From Phyllobacterium trifolii (GTDB lineage: Bacteria > Pseudomonadota > Alphaproteobacteria > Rhizobiales > Rhizobiaceae): a stretch of 64,000 nucleotides of DNA. Shown one piece after another: positions 50,620 to 61,729 of this stretch; the stretch's first letter is position 1; the number at the start of each line of letters is the position of its first letter. A program made the position numbers and the translations under genes. A model generated the notes under the pieces. It did no database searches. It was not told where the DNA came from and was given only the letters and a program-made list of their open reading frames with translations. The stretch lies in NCBI RefSeq assembly GCF_014192095.1, contig NZ_JACHXN010000014.1, forward strand, positions 1 through 64,000, written 5' to 3'.

Positions 50620-51927
50620 ATGGCGACGAAGACCGATATCGCACGGCGCGTGTTCAACCACACGTTCAAGCTCGATCCGATCGTCCGCAGCCTGCTCGAC
50701 ACGGATTTCTACAAGCTGCTGATGCTACAGATGATCTGGGGCGTCTATCCCGAAGTGGATGCGACATTTACGCTGATCAACCGCACGAACAAGGTACGGC
50801 TTGCCGAGGAGATTGACGAACAGGAATTGCGAGAGCAGCTCGATCACGCGCGGACAATCCGCTTTTCCAAAAAAGAAATGATCTGGCTCGGGGGTAACAC
50901 CTTCTATGGCAAGCGCCAGATATTCGAACCGGACTTTCTCGAATGGCTGTCGAACTTCCAATTGCCGGAATACGAGCTGACGAAGCGGGACGGACAATAC
51001 GAACTGAATTTCTACGGGCCGTGGATGTACACGACGATGTGGGAGATACCGGCGCTGACCATCATCAATGAGCTGCGTTCGCGTGCTGCCATGAAGAAGA
51101 TGGGCCGGTTCGAACTCGATGTTCTCTATGCCCGCGCCAAGGCCAAGATGTGGTCGAAGGTGGAACGGTTGCGTGCACTCCCCGACATCAAAATTTCCGA
51201 TTTCGGCACGCGTCGTCGCCATTCCTTCCTTTGGCAACGCTGGTGCGTCGAAGCCCTGAAAGAAGGTATCGGCGAAGCCTTTACCGGTACCAGCAATGTG
51301 TTGATGGCAATGGATAACGATCTGGAAGCGCTCGGCACCAACGCACACGAACTGCCTATGGTACTTGCTGCATTGAGTACCACCGACGCAGAGTTGCTGA
51401 AATCACCCTACAAAGTTTTGCAAGACTGGAACCGCTATTATGGCGGTAACCTGCTGATCGTCTTGCCGGATGCGTTCGGAACGGCAGCGTTTCTTCGTGA
51501 CGCGCCGGACTGGGTGGCGGACTGGACAGGTTTTCGCCCGGACAGTGCGCCTCCGATCGAGGGAGGAGAGAAAATTCTTGCCTGGTGGCGATCAAAGGGC
51601 AAAGACCCACGGGAAAAGCTGCTGGTGTTTTCCGACGGGCTCGATGTCGATACGATTGAGGAAACCTATCGCCACTTCGACGGCAAGGTGCGCATGAGTT
51701 TTGGTTGGGGCACCAACCTTACAAACGATTTCGAGGATTGCGCGCCACGCTATAACGATCAGCTGAATGCGATTTCACTGGTGTGCAAAGTCAGTGACGC
51801 CAATGGGCGACCGGCCGTGAAGCTGTCGGATAACCCGAAGAAGGCAACTGGCGATCCGGCGGAGATCAAACGTTATCTAAAATTGTTCGGGGCAGAGGAC
51901 CGTGTGGAACAGGTCGTGAAAGTCTAG
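50620..51927 (+). CDS. pncB: Nicotinate phosphoribosyltransferase
   Basis: Converts nicotinate and PRPP to nicotinate mononucleotide in NAD salvage. 435 residues. The N terminus [17 protein letters not shown] and the phosphoribosyl-binding stretch [11 protein letters not shown] are typical, and [14 protein letters not shown] carries the conserved Arg/His (His autophosphorylated in this family). AAGGA lies nine bases before the ATG. A hairpin-poor tail follows. Confidence 0.95.
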   Translation: MATKTDIARRVFNHTFKLDPIVRSLLDTDFYKLLMLQMIWGVYPEVDATFTLINRTNKVRLAEEIDEQELREQLDHARTIRFSKKEMIWLGGNTFYGKRQIFEPDFLEWLSNFQLPEYELTKRDGQYELNFYGPWMYTTMWEIPALTIINELRSRAAMKKMGRFELDVLYARAKAKMWSKVERLRALPDIKISDFGTRRRHSFLWQRWCVEALKEGIGEAFTGTSNVLMAMDNDLEALGTNAHELPMVLAALSTTDAELLKSPYKVLQDWNRYYGGNLLIVLPDAFGTAAFLRDAPDWVADWTGFRPDSAPPIEGGEKILAWWRSKGKDPREKLLVFSDGLDVDTIEETYRHFDGKVRMSFGWGTNLTNDFEDCAPRYNDQLNAISLVCKVSDANGRPAVKLSDNPKKATGDPAEIKRYLKLFGAEDRVEQVVKV

Positions 51928-52017
51928 GATCTGTTTACATTCACGCCATGACGGCCTGCAAATGGCGCTTTTTGTGCAATCCGGGCTCATTCAACAGACC
52001 TTGGAGCAGATTTGACG

Positions 52018-53055
52018 TCAAGCCGACATGCGCAACATGATTTCGGCGTTTAGAAGGATACGCTGGTCGGCGGGAATCTCGATCTTCGCTTCGTCGTTTT
52101 CGCCGAGCTTGTCGAACAATAGCTTGATGGCCAACCTGCCGATTTCATTGTAGTTCTGCGCGACGGTCGTCAGTGGGGGGCACATATAACGCGACAGCGG
52201 CTGGTCGTCATGGCCGGCAACGCGCAGGTCGCAATCCGCGCCACGCCCTACCTTGAGGCCCGCTTGGTAGGCGGCAGCCACTACGCCGAAAGCGATACGG
52301 TCGGTGGCGCAAAGCACGGTCTTTGTCGGAAAACCGCCCTCCCTGAGGATGCGAGTCGTCGCATCGAAGGCAAATTTTTCGAACTCCCAGGTCAAACCCG
52401 GATCGACCTTCACGAAGCGGGGTTCGAGGTTCAGGTTCTTCATTGCCTCGTTATAGGCGTCCCGCCGCTCATAAGCGTTGCTGTTAACCGGAGACATGCC
52501 GAAATAGCAGGGCTGGTCTCCGGACCGCGTCAGATAGTCTACGATCAGTTTGAAACTTTGCCGGTTGTCGGTGCCGACGAACGGCGACGTCGCATCAAGC
52601 GGTGAATCGACGTAGATGAGTGGAATTGATTCGCCGAGCTTGGCCAGCTTGTCGTGATGCGACTTTACGCCGAGCGGTCCAATAATGGCACCCGCGACGT
52701 TCATGGACTTGAAGGTCTCGATGGCACGTTCTTCAAGCTCCGGCTTGCCGTCAGAACTCAAAACGAAAGCCAGATAACCGGTCTGTTCGGCGATGCCTTC
52801 GATGCGCCGCGTTAGCGCCATGTAGAATGGGTCGGTCGAATTCGGAACGATGATACCAAGGATATTGGTGCGGCGGCGGTTGAGATTGACGGCGAATATG
52901 TTTGGCCGGAAGCCGGACTTCTTGATGGCCGCTTCGATGATGTCGCGGGTTTTCTTGCGCACCGAAGTGGGGTCGTTGAAATATTTAGACACAGTGGGGC
53001 GCGACAATCCTACAAATGCAGAGAAGTCTTCCATTGTCTTGATCGGCTGATTCAC
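52018..53055 (-). CDS. LacI-family transcriptional regulator
   Basis: 345 residues from a GTG at 53055 with AAAGGA upstream; the longer ORF is not family-like. HTH DFSAFVGLSRPTVSKYFND matches the LacI recognition helix. The periplasmic-binding-fold effector domain shows ILGIIVPNSTDPFYMALTRRIEG, DSPLDATSPFVGTDNRQ and CATDRIAFGVVAAAYQAGLKV, typical for sugar-type ligands. No sugar transporter or catabolic genes lie next to it, so the target is unknown; autoregulation is usual in the family. Confidence 0.88.
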   Translation of the reverse strand: MNQPIKTMEDFSAFVGLSRPTVSKYFNDPTSVRKKTRDIIEAAIKKSGFRPNIFAVNLNRRRTNILGIIVPNSTDPFYMALTRRIEGIAEQTGYLAFVLSSDGKPELEERAIETFKSMNVAGAIIGPLGVKSHHDKLAKLGESIPLIYVDSPLDATSPFVGTDNRQSFKLIVDYLTRSGDQPCYFGMSPVNSNAYERRDAYNEAMKNLNLEPRFVKVDPGLTWEFEKFAFDATTRILREGGFPTKTVLCATDRIAFGVVAAAYQAGLKVGRGADCDLRVAGHDDQPLSRYMCPPLTTVAQNYNEIGRLAIKLLFDKLGENDEAKIEIPADQRILLNAEIMLRMSA

Positions 53056-53454
53056 CGCGGCATTCCTTTTTACAATCCCTTGCTCATTCCAAAAACCGTA
53101 TGCCGGCGAAGAAATTGCGAAGGACATTTGCAATCATTGCTGAAAACTACGCCGACGCAATACATCTCATGATTGATATAGGGCCACTCTTAATGGTTGA
53201 AAATTTACAGCATGAGTGACATGCGTCAAGATTTTATTTAAACCGCATCAATTAGATAGAGCTATTTGCGGTTCGCTCGTCCTCCTCAACGCACCACACC
53301 AAAAAGTTTTCTCGTTCAATCATTAAAGTTTACGTATGATAACTTGCGCCAAGCTGACGTCGCTGAAATGGCATGCGAGGTTGCATTGGGTTGCTACTCC
53401 AGTAGCATGTGACCTCTGATTGCAAACATCGACAAGCGGCAACGGGAGGATGCA
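53056..53454. other. Intergenic region between lacI-type gene and a membrane gene
   Basis: No gene seen. It is AT-richer than neighbouring sequence and likely holds divergent promoters. I looked for a LacI-type CG-centred palindrome and found none I would report. Confidence 0.5.
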
Positions 53455-54042
53455 ATGGAGGGCGGTATTCCGAATCCGGAAGTCTTCACGCACGTACGCG
53501 TAATTATCGGTATCGTACTTGGCCTGAGCGTCTCGCGTTTGCTGACCGGCATCGCTCGTATCATCCAGCACCCACAGCGCAAGAATATCTATGTGGTGCA
53601 CCTTGGCTGGGTGTTGTTCGCTTTCCTCACGGTCGTCCATTTCTGGTGGTTCGAGTTCTATCTACATGCGCTGGTTTTGTGGAAATTCGAGGCATATCTC
53701 TTTGTCATTTTCTTTGCCAGCCTGCACTTTCTTGCGTGCAGCATGCTTTTCCCCGACAGCATGGAGGGCTATTCTGGCTATGAAGATTATTTCATGTCGC
53801 GAAGAGCCTGGTTCTTCGGAATACTGGTATCCATATTCATTTGCGATTTTCTCGACACCGCCATGAAAGGCATGGCTCATTTTCGAACACTCGGAGCAGA
53901 ATATCCCTTCCGCAACCTCTTCCTGATCGCGCTTTTCGGATTGGGAATTTATGTTCGCCGGCAAAAAATCCAGCTGGTCGTACTGGCTTTGGCACTTGTT
54001 ACGCAGGTGGCGTTTATCCTCGTCCAGTTCGATACGATTTGA
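53455..54042 (+). CDS. Unknown six-helix membrane protein
   Basis: 195 residues with about six hydrophobic segments (near residues 15-32, 46-66, 76-96, 118-140, 155-170, 175-192). Aromatic residues are abundant in the second loop (HFWWFEFYLHALVLWKFEAY). No recognised domain. Weak ribosome binding site (CGGGAGG six bases before the ATG). It sits alone between LacI-type gene and rpsA. Confidence 0.6.
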   Translation: MEGGIPNPEVFTHVRVIIGIVLGLSVSRLLTGIARIIQHPQRKNIYVVHLGWVLFAFLTVVHFWWFEFYLHALVLWKFEAYLFVIFFASLHFLACSMLFPDSMEGYSGYEDYFMSRRAWFFGILVSIFICDFLDTAMKGMAHFRTLGAEYPFRNLFLIALFGLGIYVRRQKIQLVVLALALVTQVAFILVQFDTI

Positions 54043-54054
54043 ATTGAACAAGAA

Positions 54055-54082
54055 AAACCCGCCGGCTCGCACCGGCGGGTTT
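54055..54082 (-). terminator. Bidirectional terminator between membrane gene and rpsA
   Basis: AAACCCGCCGG and CCGGCGGGTTT form an 11-bp stem around CTCGCA. On the complement the stem ends in a T-run after rpsA; the + strand copy ends the membrane gene. Confidence 0.88.
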
Positions 54083-54110
54083 CATTTGTTTCGAGATCAG
54101 GAAAAAGAAC

Positions 54111-55811
54111 TTAGTTCTTGTCGCGGCTCTTCAAAGCGGCACCGAGGATGTCGCCGAGTGAAGCACCGCTATCGGTCGAACCGTACTGGGCAACAGCTTC
54201 CTTCTCTTCGGCGATTTCCAACGCCTTGATCGAGACCTGCAGCTTGCGAGTCTTCTTGTCGAAGGCGATGACGCGGGCGTCAACCTTCTGACCAACCGTG
54301 AAGCGTTCCGGACGCTGTTCGTCGCGATCGCGGGACAGATCAGCGCGGCGGATGAACGAGTCGAGGTCATGATCGACCAGACGCACTTCAAGACCACCAT
54401 CGGTGATGCCCGTGACTTCAACAGTAACAACCGCGTTTTTGCGCAGTTCACCCGACGTTGCGGCTTCACCGACCTTGTCACCGGTCAGCTGCTTGATGCC
54501 GAGCGAGATGCGTTCCTTCTCGACGTCAACATCGAGAACCTGCGCCTTCACAACGTCACCCTTATTGTACTCTTCGATGACCTGCTCGCCTGGACGGTTC
54601 CAGTCGAGGTCGGAGAGGTGAACCATGCCGTCCACATCGCCGTCGAGGCCAATGAACAGGCCGAACTCAGTCTTGTTCTTGACTTCGCCTTCGACGATCG
54701 TGCCGACAGGGAACTTGTCTGCGAAGGTCGTCCACGGGTTGTCGAGTGTCTGCTTGAGGCCGAGGGAGATGCGGCGCTTGACCGGATCCACTTCGAGAAC
54801 AACGACTTCGACTTCCTGTGTTGTCGAGAGCAACTTGCCCGGATGCACGTTCTTCTTTGTCCAGGACATTTCGGAAACGTGGATAAGGCCTTCGATGCCC
54901 GGCTCGATCTCGACGAACGCACCGTAGTCGGTGATGTTCGTAACGGTACCAGTGATCTTTTTGCCGATCGGGTACTTCGCTCCGATACCATCCCAAGGAT
55001 CGCTTTCGAGCTGCTTCATACCGAGCGAAATACGATGGGTTTCCTGGTTGATACGGATGATCTGTACCTTGACCGTCTGGCCGATGGACAGGATTTCCGA
55101 CGGATGGTTGACGCGGCGCCATGCCATGTCGGTCACATGCAGAAGACCATCAATGCCGCCGAGGTCAACGAACGCACCGTAATCGGTGATGTTCTTGACG
55201 ACGCCTTCAACGACCTGACCCTCTTCGAGGTTCTGGACGATCTCGGAGCGCTGTTCAGCACGGCTCTCTTCAAGAACGGTACGGCGCGATACAACGATGT
55301 TGCCGCGGCGCTTGTCCATCTTGAGGATTTCGAAGGGCTGCGGGTTGTGCATCAGCGGGGTAACGTCGCGGATCGGACGGATGTCGACCTGCGAGCGCGG
55401 CAGGAAGGCTACGGCACCGTCGAGATCGACGGTGAAACCACCCTTGACCTGATTGAAAATCACACCATCGACGCGTTCGCCGCGGTTGAACTTCTCTTCG
55501 AGACGGACCCAGCTTTCTTCGCGGCGTGCTTTTTCACGCGACAGAACCGCTTCGCCGAGGGCATTTTCGATGCGCTCGACATAAACTTCAACGATATCGC
55601 CAGGCTTGAGCGAACCGTCCTTGGCTTTCGCGCCGAATTCCTTCAGCGGAACGCGGCCCTCGACCTTGAGGCCGGCGTCGATGATCGCCATGTCTTTTTC
55701 GATGGCGACGATACGGCCCTTGACGACATAACCTTCAGCAAGGTCATTGGTGGCAAAGGACTCGGCGAGAAGAGCTTCGAAATCTTCGCGCGTTGGATTG
55801 GCTTCAGACAT
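54111..55811 (-). CDS. rpsA: 30S ribosomal protein S1
   Basis: Binds mRNA and guides it to the ribosome. 566 residues from the ATG at 55811, which has AGGAG five bases upstream (an earlier reading frame start is rejected). Six S1 RNA-binding domains are read along the protein, including VVEGVVKNITDYGAFVDLGG and ITGTVTNITDYGAFVEIEPG. The tail beyond the last domain is short. Downstream of cmk on the same strand. Confidence 0.95.
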   Translation of the reverse strand: MSEANPTREDFEALLAESFATNDLAEGYVVKGRIVAIEKDMAIIDAGLKVEGRVPLKEFGAKAKDGSLKPGDIVEVYVERIENALGEAVLSREKARREESWVRLEEKFNRGERVDGVIFNQVKGGFTVDLDGAVAFLPRSQVDIRPIRDVTPLMHNPQPFEILKMDKRRGNIVVSRRTVLEESRAEQRSEIVQNLEEGQVVEGVVKNITDYGAFVDLGGIDGLLHVTDMAWRRVNHPSEILSIGQTVKVQIIRINQETHRISLGMKQLESDPWDGIGAKYPIGKKITGTVTNITDYGAFVEIEPGIEGLIHVSEMSWTKKNVHPGKLLSTTQEVEVVVLEVDPVKRRISLGLKQTLDNPWTTFADKFPVGTIVEGEVKNKTEFGLFIGLDGDVDGMVHLSDLDWNRPGEQVIEEYNKGDVVKAQVLDVDVEKERISLGIKQLTGDKVGEAATSGELRKNAVVTVEVTGITDGGLEVRLVDHDLDSFIRRADLSRDRDEQRPERFTVGQKVDARVIAFDKKTRKLQVSIKALEIAEEKEAVAQYGSTDSGASLGDILGAALKSRDKN

Positions 55812-55933
55812 AAATACTCCTGAGTGTCCGGAAAACTCGTCGGACACAGCACCGGTGGTTCGTGTTTCGGTTCACCTGCATGCCAACCCGCCCATTGAAG
55901 GGCAATCCGGTGCGTGGGTCGGTTGCAGATGGT

Positions 55934-56908
55934 CTAATGCGTGTTCTTCGCGAGCGCCTGATCAATCAGGGTTTTAGCGCTAAGAAACGCGGTCTCTATA
56001 TCCATTTCCGTCGTATCTAGCAAGTGCGCGTCGGCAGCGGGCTTTAACGGCGAATCGGTGCGCCCCATATCGCGGGCATCGCGGCGCGTGAGATCTTCGA
56101 GAATCGCCTCATAATTGGCACCGCCGCCATTGGACCTGATTTCATCATAGCGTCTTCTGGCGCGTGCCTCGGGTGACGCTGTAATGTAGAGTTTCACCGG
56201 CGCATCGGGGCAGACCACCGTACCGATATCGCGTCCGTCGAGCACAGCACCGGGCGAGCGCTCGGCGAAACTGTGTTGCATGGCAACAAGTGCACGGCGC
56301 ACTGCCGGCATGACAGCAACCTTTGATGCCGCCTCGCCAACAGCGTGTGCGGACAGGACTGCGCGATCAAGCTTCGTCAGATCGACGCTACGCGCCGCCT
56401 TTTCAGCGAGAAATTCATCGTCCAGCGGCATGTTCTGATCCATCAAAGCCTTGGCGACGGCGCGATAGGTGAGGCCCGTATCCAGGTGATGAAAACCATA
56501 AGCCTCCGCAATCCTGCGGGCGAGCGTTCCCTTGCCGGAAGCCGCAGGACCGTCGATGGCGACCGTAAAGTGCGTCTGCGGTGTTGGCAGATCCTTTTCG
56601 TCCTTGTCGAACAGCCATTGTCCGAGCGCGAAGAGGAGGTACGCCGCAGCCAACACGAGGGTGATGATAGGCGTGATCCCGATTGTGACGAAGGCAAAGC
56701 CACCGAGCGTCGTTAACATGGATTCCAGCCAGTCGGGCATGGAAGTTGCAAAATTCTGCAGCAGCGCGTCGATGCTGAAGATCAGCACGAACTGAAAGAC
56801 GAACAGCCAGAACAGCAGCGCAAACAGGCCAAAGCGAACCCGCAGACCGAACCGTTCGATCACATAGGGAATGGCAACGACGGTAAATGACGTCAGCAGG
56901 AAAAACAT
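55934..56908 (-). CDS. cmk: Cytidylate kinase fused to an N-terminal membrane domain
   Basis: Phosphorylates CMP and dCMP. 324 residues: residues 1-105 are three hydrophobic segments with a basic loop ([47 protein letters not shown]), then a normal Cmk from about residue 113 with P-loop GPAASGKGT (120-128), [11 protein letters not shown] and [13 protein letters not shown]. Bacterial Cmk is usually 210-230 residues. No ATG, GTG or TTG lies between the last helix and the kinase, and AAGGA precedes the ATG at 56908. The start overlaps the upstream gene's stop as TGATG. Confidence 0.9.
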   Translation of the reverse strand: MFFLLTSFTVVAIPYVIERFGLRVRFGLFALLFWLFVFQFVLIFSIDALLQNFATSMPDWLESMLTTLGGFAFVTIGITPIITLVLAAAYLLFALGQWLFDKDEKDLPTPQTHFTVAIDGPAASGKGTLARRIAEAYGFHHLDTGLTYRAVAKALMDQNMPLDDEFLAEKAARSVDLTKLDRAVLSAHAVGEAASKVAVMPAVRRALVAMQHSFAERSPGAVLDGRDIGTVVCPDAPVKLYITASPEARARRRYDEIRSNGGGANYEAILEDLTRRDARDMGRTDSPLKPAADAHLLDTTEMDIETAFLSAKTLIDQALAKNTH

Positions 56909-57234
56909 CAGATGATCCTTCTCTTGCCCATGAAATAACCAATACCGTATCCGGCGATCGATCCAAGTGCCGGCGGCAGCAGCAGAAACTGGAATGGTAT
57001 CCATTCGCTTGTATTCGCCGCCTCAGCACCGGCCGAGACATTCCACGCATAGAGGAAGATGACCGTCAAAGGAAGAAGGACGCGAAATATCGTGCTGGTT
57101 ATACCCGGCCATGGTGCGGGCGCCGTGCTCGCGACCGTGCCGCAATAGGCGCTGCGTCCTGCCCAGACAAGGAAGGGCACGCTGGACATGGCATACAGGA
57201 AATATACGGTGAGACGCGATATGAGCTCGGTCAT
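56908..57234 (-). CDS. Unknown small membrane protein upstream of the Cmk fusion
   Basis: 108 residues with two to three hydrophobic segments ([49 protein letters not shown]). It ends in TGATG shared with the cmk fusion start, so the two are translated together. No known family. It is placed between aroA and cmk, where most relatives have no gene. Confidence 0.6.
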   Translation of the reverse strand: MTELISRLTVYFLYAMSSVPFLVWAGRSAYCGTVASTAPAPWPGITSTIFRVLLPLTVIFLYAWNVSAGAEAANTSEWIPFQFLLLPPALGSIAGYGIGYFMGKRRII

Positions 57235-57255
57235 CGCTGATTTTCTAGCTCGTTT

Positions 57256-58677
<1,422 letters not shown>

Positions 58678-58848
58678 TCATCTTGCAAATTCAATGATTG
58701 ACACAAGCTTTTTTCGCTTTGACAAATGCGTCGAATTGCGTTTATGGACCGCAAATTCATTTTTGATGAGTATCGGCATGAACGGTTGGGGCAAATAGGG
58801 TCCTGATACCAGCCGGTCGCAGGCGAGCGCAGCAAGACGAGGCAAAAC

Positions 58849-59232
58849 GTGGCGAATCCAAAACTTGGCACCAAGCGAGTTGACCCGGAGACCGGGCAGA
58901 AATTTTACGATCTGAATCGCGATCCGATCGTTTCGCCCTATACGGGCAAGAGCTATCCGCTCAGCTATTTCGATTCCACCGCTTCGTCCGCGCGCGAAGA
59001 AGAGGAAGAGGTCGAGACGGAAGAACTCGACGTTGCACTCGAGAAGCCGGAATTCGTCGCACTTGAAGAGGCCGACGCCGAAGGCGACGACGTCCCGGAT
59101 ATCGGGGATGACGACGTCGAAGTCGAGGACACCGATGACGATGACACGTTCCTTGCAACCGACGAAGAAGATGAGGATGACGATGTCACCGATATTCTTG
59201 GCGGTGGTATCGGCGACGACGACGAGAATTGA
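58849..59232 (+). CDS. TIGR02300 family protein with acidic tail
   Basis: 127 residues starting at a GTG with GAGG upstream. The N-terminal 45 residues hold the family motif KLGTKRVDPETGQKFYDLN, and the rest is mostly Asp and Glu (a low-complexity acidic tail, DDDDTFLATDEEDEDDD). Function unknown. Conserved next to the aroA block and tRNA-Ala in alphaproteobacteria. Confidence 0.88.
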   Translation: MANPKLGTKRVDPETGQKFYDLNRDPIVSPYTGKSYPLSYFDSTASSAREEEEEVETEELDVALEKPEFVALEEADAEGDDVPDIGDDDVEVEDTDDDDTFLATDEEDEDDDVTDILGGGIGDDDEN

Positions 59233-59244
59233 TTTTGATTTGTC

Positions 59245-59274
59245 CCTGTTCACCGAAAATATCCGGTGAACAGG
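59245..59274 (+). terminator. Stem-loop after the TIGR02300 gene
   Basis: CCTGTTCACC and GGTGAACAGG pair over 10 bp around a 10-base loop. No T-run follows, so it is a weak terminator or a processing/stability hairpin before tRNA-Ala. Confidence 0.55.
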
Positions 59275-59395
59275 ACTTGATCTTCCGGACGGCGGGCGAT
59301 AAGTACCGCCATCCTTGCGGAAGCAAGAGGCAAGGTTCCAGACCTTGCTCGACAGTTTACCGGATCATCCGGTGGCCTAAACGGCCATTTTGAAT

Positions 59396-59471
<76 letters not shown>

Positions 59472-59473
59472 CT

Positions 59474-59496
59474 AACCACTCATGTGGTTGATTTTC
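59474..59496 (+). terminator. Terminator of tRNA-Ala
   Basis: AACCAC-TCAT-GTGGTT stem-loop followed by GATTTTCC, three bases after the tRNA CCA end. Confidence 0.75.
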
Positions 59497-59536
59497 CTAA
59501 AAAGTATTTGATTTCAAGGCCATAGTTTGTCAATTT

Positions 59537-59562
59537 GGTACACGAAAGTGGTACACAAAGTG
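59537..59562 (+). repeat. Tandem GGTACAC-AAAGTG direct repeats before the integrase
   Basis: Two copies of GGTACAC(G)AAAGTG lie end to end, 11 bases before the integrase start. Such repeats may be integrase or excisionase arm-binding sites of the attachment region; this is inferred from position only. Confidence 0.55.
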
Positions 59563-59572
59563 CGGGCATGCG

Positions 59573-61258
59573 TTGTCTAGAGCCGAGAACCTTCAACTGA
59601 GGGGCAGCATTTACTGGTTGCGCCTTCGAGTTCCCGATGAGCTACGCCCATTGGTCGGCAAAACAGAAATCAAGAAATCCCTCAAGACCGGTGACCTGAG
59701 AGAAGCCAAGCTTCGCGCGCGCTACGAGCGCGTGAGGCTGGATGCGGAATGGGAGTTATTGCGGGGAAGGCTGCGGCTAAAGCGTGACTATAGCCTATCG
59801 GATCGGGAAATCTGGTACCTCGTGTCTAAGTGGTTCGTCGAGGAAGAGAAAAAGAACACTAGTTCTACGGATACCTACCCCTCAGTTGACGATGCGCACT
59901 ATGACTACGCTATGTCTACATCTTCGGAGCACGTGGCGCCCGCCGTTTATCAGACGGCGAATGCGATATTGGTCGAACGGGGGTTAGAGTTTGATCCGTC
60001 CTCAGATGACGGCTTGCGCCTTCAAAGAATTCTACATCCCGCCATCATAGAGATAGCGAAACGTGACTATCAGCGGAGTGTACCCGGAGCGCAGGTAAGC
60101 CTTGATCCTCAGTTTGCAGCGCTCTCGGCCCAGACGGCTTTGCCACCGGTTGCAAAATTCACGTTGAAGCGATTGATGGAAGAATTCCGGAGCGATGCCA
60201 CGAGAACGCCGCTCGCGGGAAAATCGGCAAAAAAACGGGACGCCCAATGGGAGATAATCAAGGCCTTCTTTGCCGAAGAGACGCCGCTTGATCGCATCGA
60301 CCGGTTGCGAGTGCGGGAGTTCATGGCGCTTATTGCAAAATTGCCGAGCAATGCCTCAAAGCACTTTCCAGACGCCACGATTTTTGAAGCCGTCGAGTTT
60401 GGGGCGGATAAGAAGTTGCCGGTTCTCTCAATAGATACCGCCAATGGATATTTGCGGCAGTTGGGTGCATTGTTTCGGTTCGCCGTAGACGAAGGGTTTG
60501 TCGCGACGGACCCTACAAGTGGGTTGTTATTTCGCGGCGAAAAAGTACGGGCGAAAGATCGGCGCGATCCATTTACCGTGGATGAACTCATCAAGATATT
60601 TGGCGCACCTATTTACACCGGTTGCGTCGATGATGACTATGGGTATGCCAAGCCGGGTCCGAATATTCCCCGTCGCGGTAGATTTTGGGTTCCGCTTATC
60701 TCGCTCTATACAGGAATGCGTCTTAATGAAATCTGCCAGCTGACCCTTGATGATTTCGTAGTCGAAGACGGCGTGGACATTATTCTTATTCGTGGCGACG
60801 ATGACGGAGAGACCAAGCGGATCAAGACCGCCGCCGGTCAACGGTTTATTCCCGTCCACAGTGAACTCCGGCGTATCGGCCTTCTTCGTTACGTGACCGC
60901 ACGCCGTAAGAAGGGTTTGGCGACAGATGTCCTATTTCCGGAATTGCCGCTCGGCTCCACCGGCTACCGTTCTGACCCTTTTTCCAAATATTTCGCTCGC
61001 TTCCTAGATCACATAGAAATCAAGGATAAGAAAAAGGTCTTCCACTCCTTCCGCCATTCCTATCGCGACGCGTTGCGCGAAGCTGACATATCCATTGAAA
61101 AGGTGCGCGCGCTCGGCGGATGGTCAGGAAAGAACACAGAGGATCACTATGGCAGTGGGCTCCGCGCCAGCACGCTAGCCGAAGCTATCGAGGATATCAG
61201 GTACCCCAAATTGGACCTTTCACACTTGTACCAGACGAATACTAGAGCCGTTTCTTAG
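59573..61258 (+). CDS. int: Tyrosine-type site-specific integrase
   Basis: 561 residues. An N-terminal segment (YWLRLRVPDELRPLVGK) matches the DNA-binding head of tRNA-island integrases; the core-binding helical domain is in the middle, and the catalytic part has the Arg in LYTGMRLNEICQL, HSFRHSYRDAL (His-x-x-Arg) and GGWSGKNTEDHYG (His then the nucleophile Tyr). The start is a TTG at 59573 because no ATG follows the in-frame stop at 59498; the ribosome binding site is weak. Length is larger than most island integrases (about 400). Confidence 0.9.
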   Translation: MSRAENLQLRGSIYWLRLRVPDELRPLVGKTEIKKSLKTGDLREAKLRARYERVRLDAEWELLRGRLRLKRDYSLSDREIWYLVSKWFVEEEKKNTSSTDTYPSVDDAHYDYAMSTSSEHVAPAVYQTANAILVERGLEFDPSSDDGLRLQRILHPAIIEIAKRDYQRSVPGAQVSLDPQFAALSAQTALPPVAKFTLKRLMEEFRSDATRTPLAGKSAKKRDAQWEIIKAFFAEETPLDRIDRLRVREFMALIAKLPSNASKHFPDATIFEAVEFGADKKLPVLSIDTANGYLRQLGALFRFAVDEGFVATDPTSGLLFRGEKVRAKDRRDPFTVDELIKIFGAPIYTGCVDDDYGYAKPGPNIPRRGRFWVPLISLYTGMRLNEICQLTLDDFVVEDGVDIILIRGDDDGETKRIKTAAGQRFIPVHSELRRIGLLRYVTARRKKGLATDVLFPELPLGSTGYRSDPFSKYFARFLDHIEIKDKKKVFHSFRHSYRDALREADISIEKVRALGGWSGKNTEDHYGSGLRASTLAEAIEDIRYPKLDLSHLYQTNTRAVS

Positions 61259-61265
61259 TGAGAAA

Positions 61266-61281
61266 TTGCAACGGGTTGCAA
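61266..61281. repeat. TTGCAAC-GG-GTTGCAA palindrome (copy 1)
   Basis: Perfect 7-bp inverted repeat with a two-base spacer, right after the integrase stop. Copy 3 is identical and copy 2 is close. Confidence 0.85.
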
Positions 61282-61357
61282 AATCTCATTCCGCGCGTTG
61301 GTGTATTTTCTGGCCAAATGGGCCGACACAACTTCTAAGTCTCCTAAACTTTGGATT

Positions 61358-61373
61358 TTGCAACTCGGTGCAA
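61358..61373. repeat. TTGCAACTCGGTGCAA palindrome variant (copy 2)
   Basis: The same 16-base frame with three differences from copies 1 and 3, so imperfect symmetry. It is 92 bases from copy 1. Confidence 0.7.
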
Positions 61374-61713
61374 ACCTGAGCGAGCGCCCCGACTTGTATG
61401 AAGGGCTGTCGCAAACACGAGTACATCAGATTGATGGCGGGTTACTTGCGGCAGCTATACGCGCGATATCATCGCCTCACCAGCGCTTGTCGAGGGATTG
61501 TAGCTCTTCTCGTTCTGGGCCGTGTTACCGCCTCACAGACCGGGCAGGCGTCTGCTCCTCTTTCTCCTGCGACACTTCACTCGCGACGTCAACGTAGTCG
61601 CGGCTGTTCGATGCTCGTGGAGGACTGAGGGCAATGATACCAGTAGAGTTCGCGTCAGTGCCGGGAGTCGGGGTGTCGATCATTTTCCAGCCTGGGGCGG
61701 GTCACTACGCCTC

Positions 61714-61729
61714 TTGCAACGGGTTGCAA
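61714..61729. repeat. TTGCAAC-GG-GTTGCAA palindrome (copy 3)
   Basis: Identical to copy 1 and followed by AGATTT. It lies about 190 bases before the winged-helix gene. The spacing between copies is irregular, so these are not a regular iteron array. Confidence 0.85.

Noticed and set aside
54369-55823. 484-residue open frame on the + strand
   Set aside because: Antisense shadow of rpsA, which has six clear S1 domains.
59245-59390. Possible small RNA between the TIGR02300 gene and tRNA-Ala
   Set aside because: Two hairpins exist (one perfect 10-bp stem, one TGGCC/GGCCA followed by TTTT), but no promoter or known RNA family is evident; they are explained as terminator-like structures.
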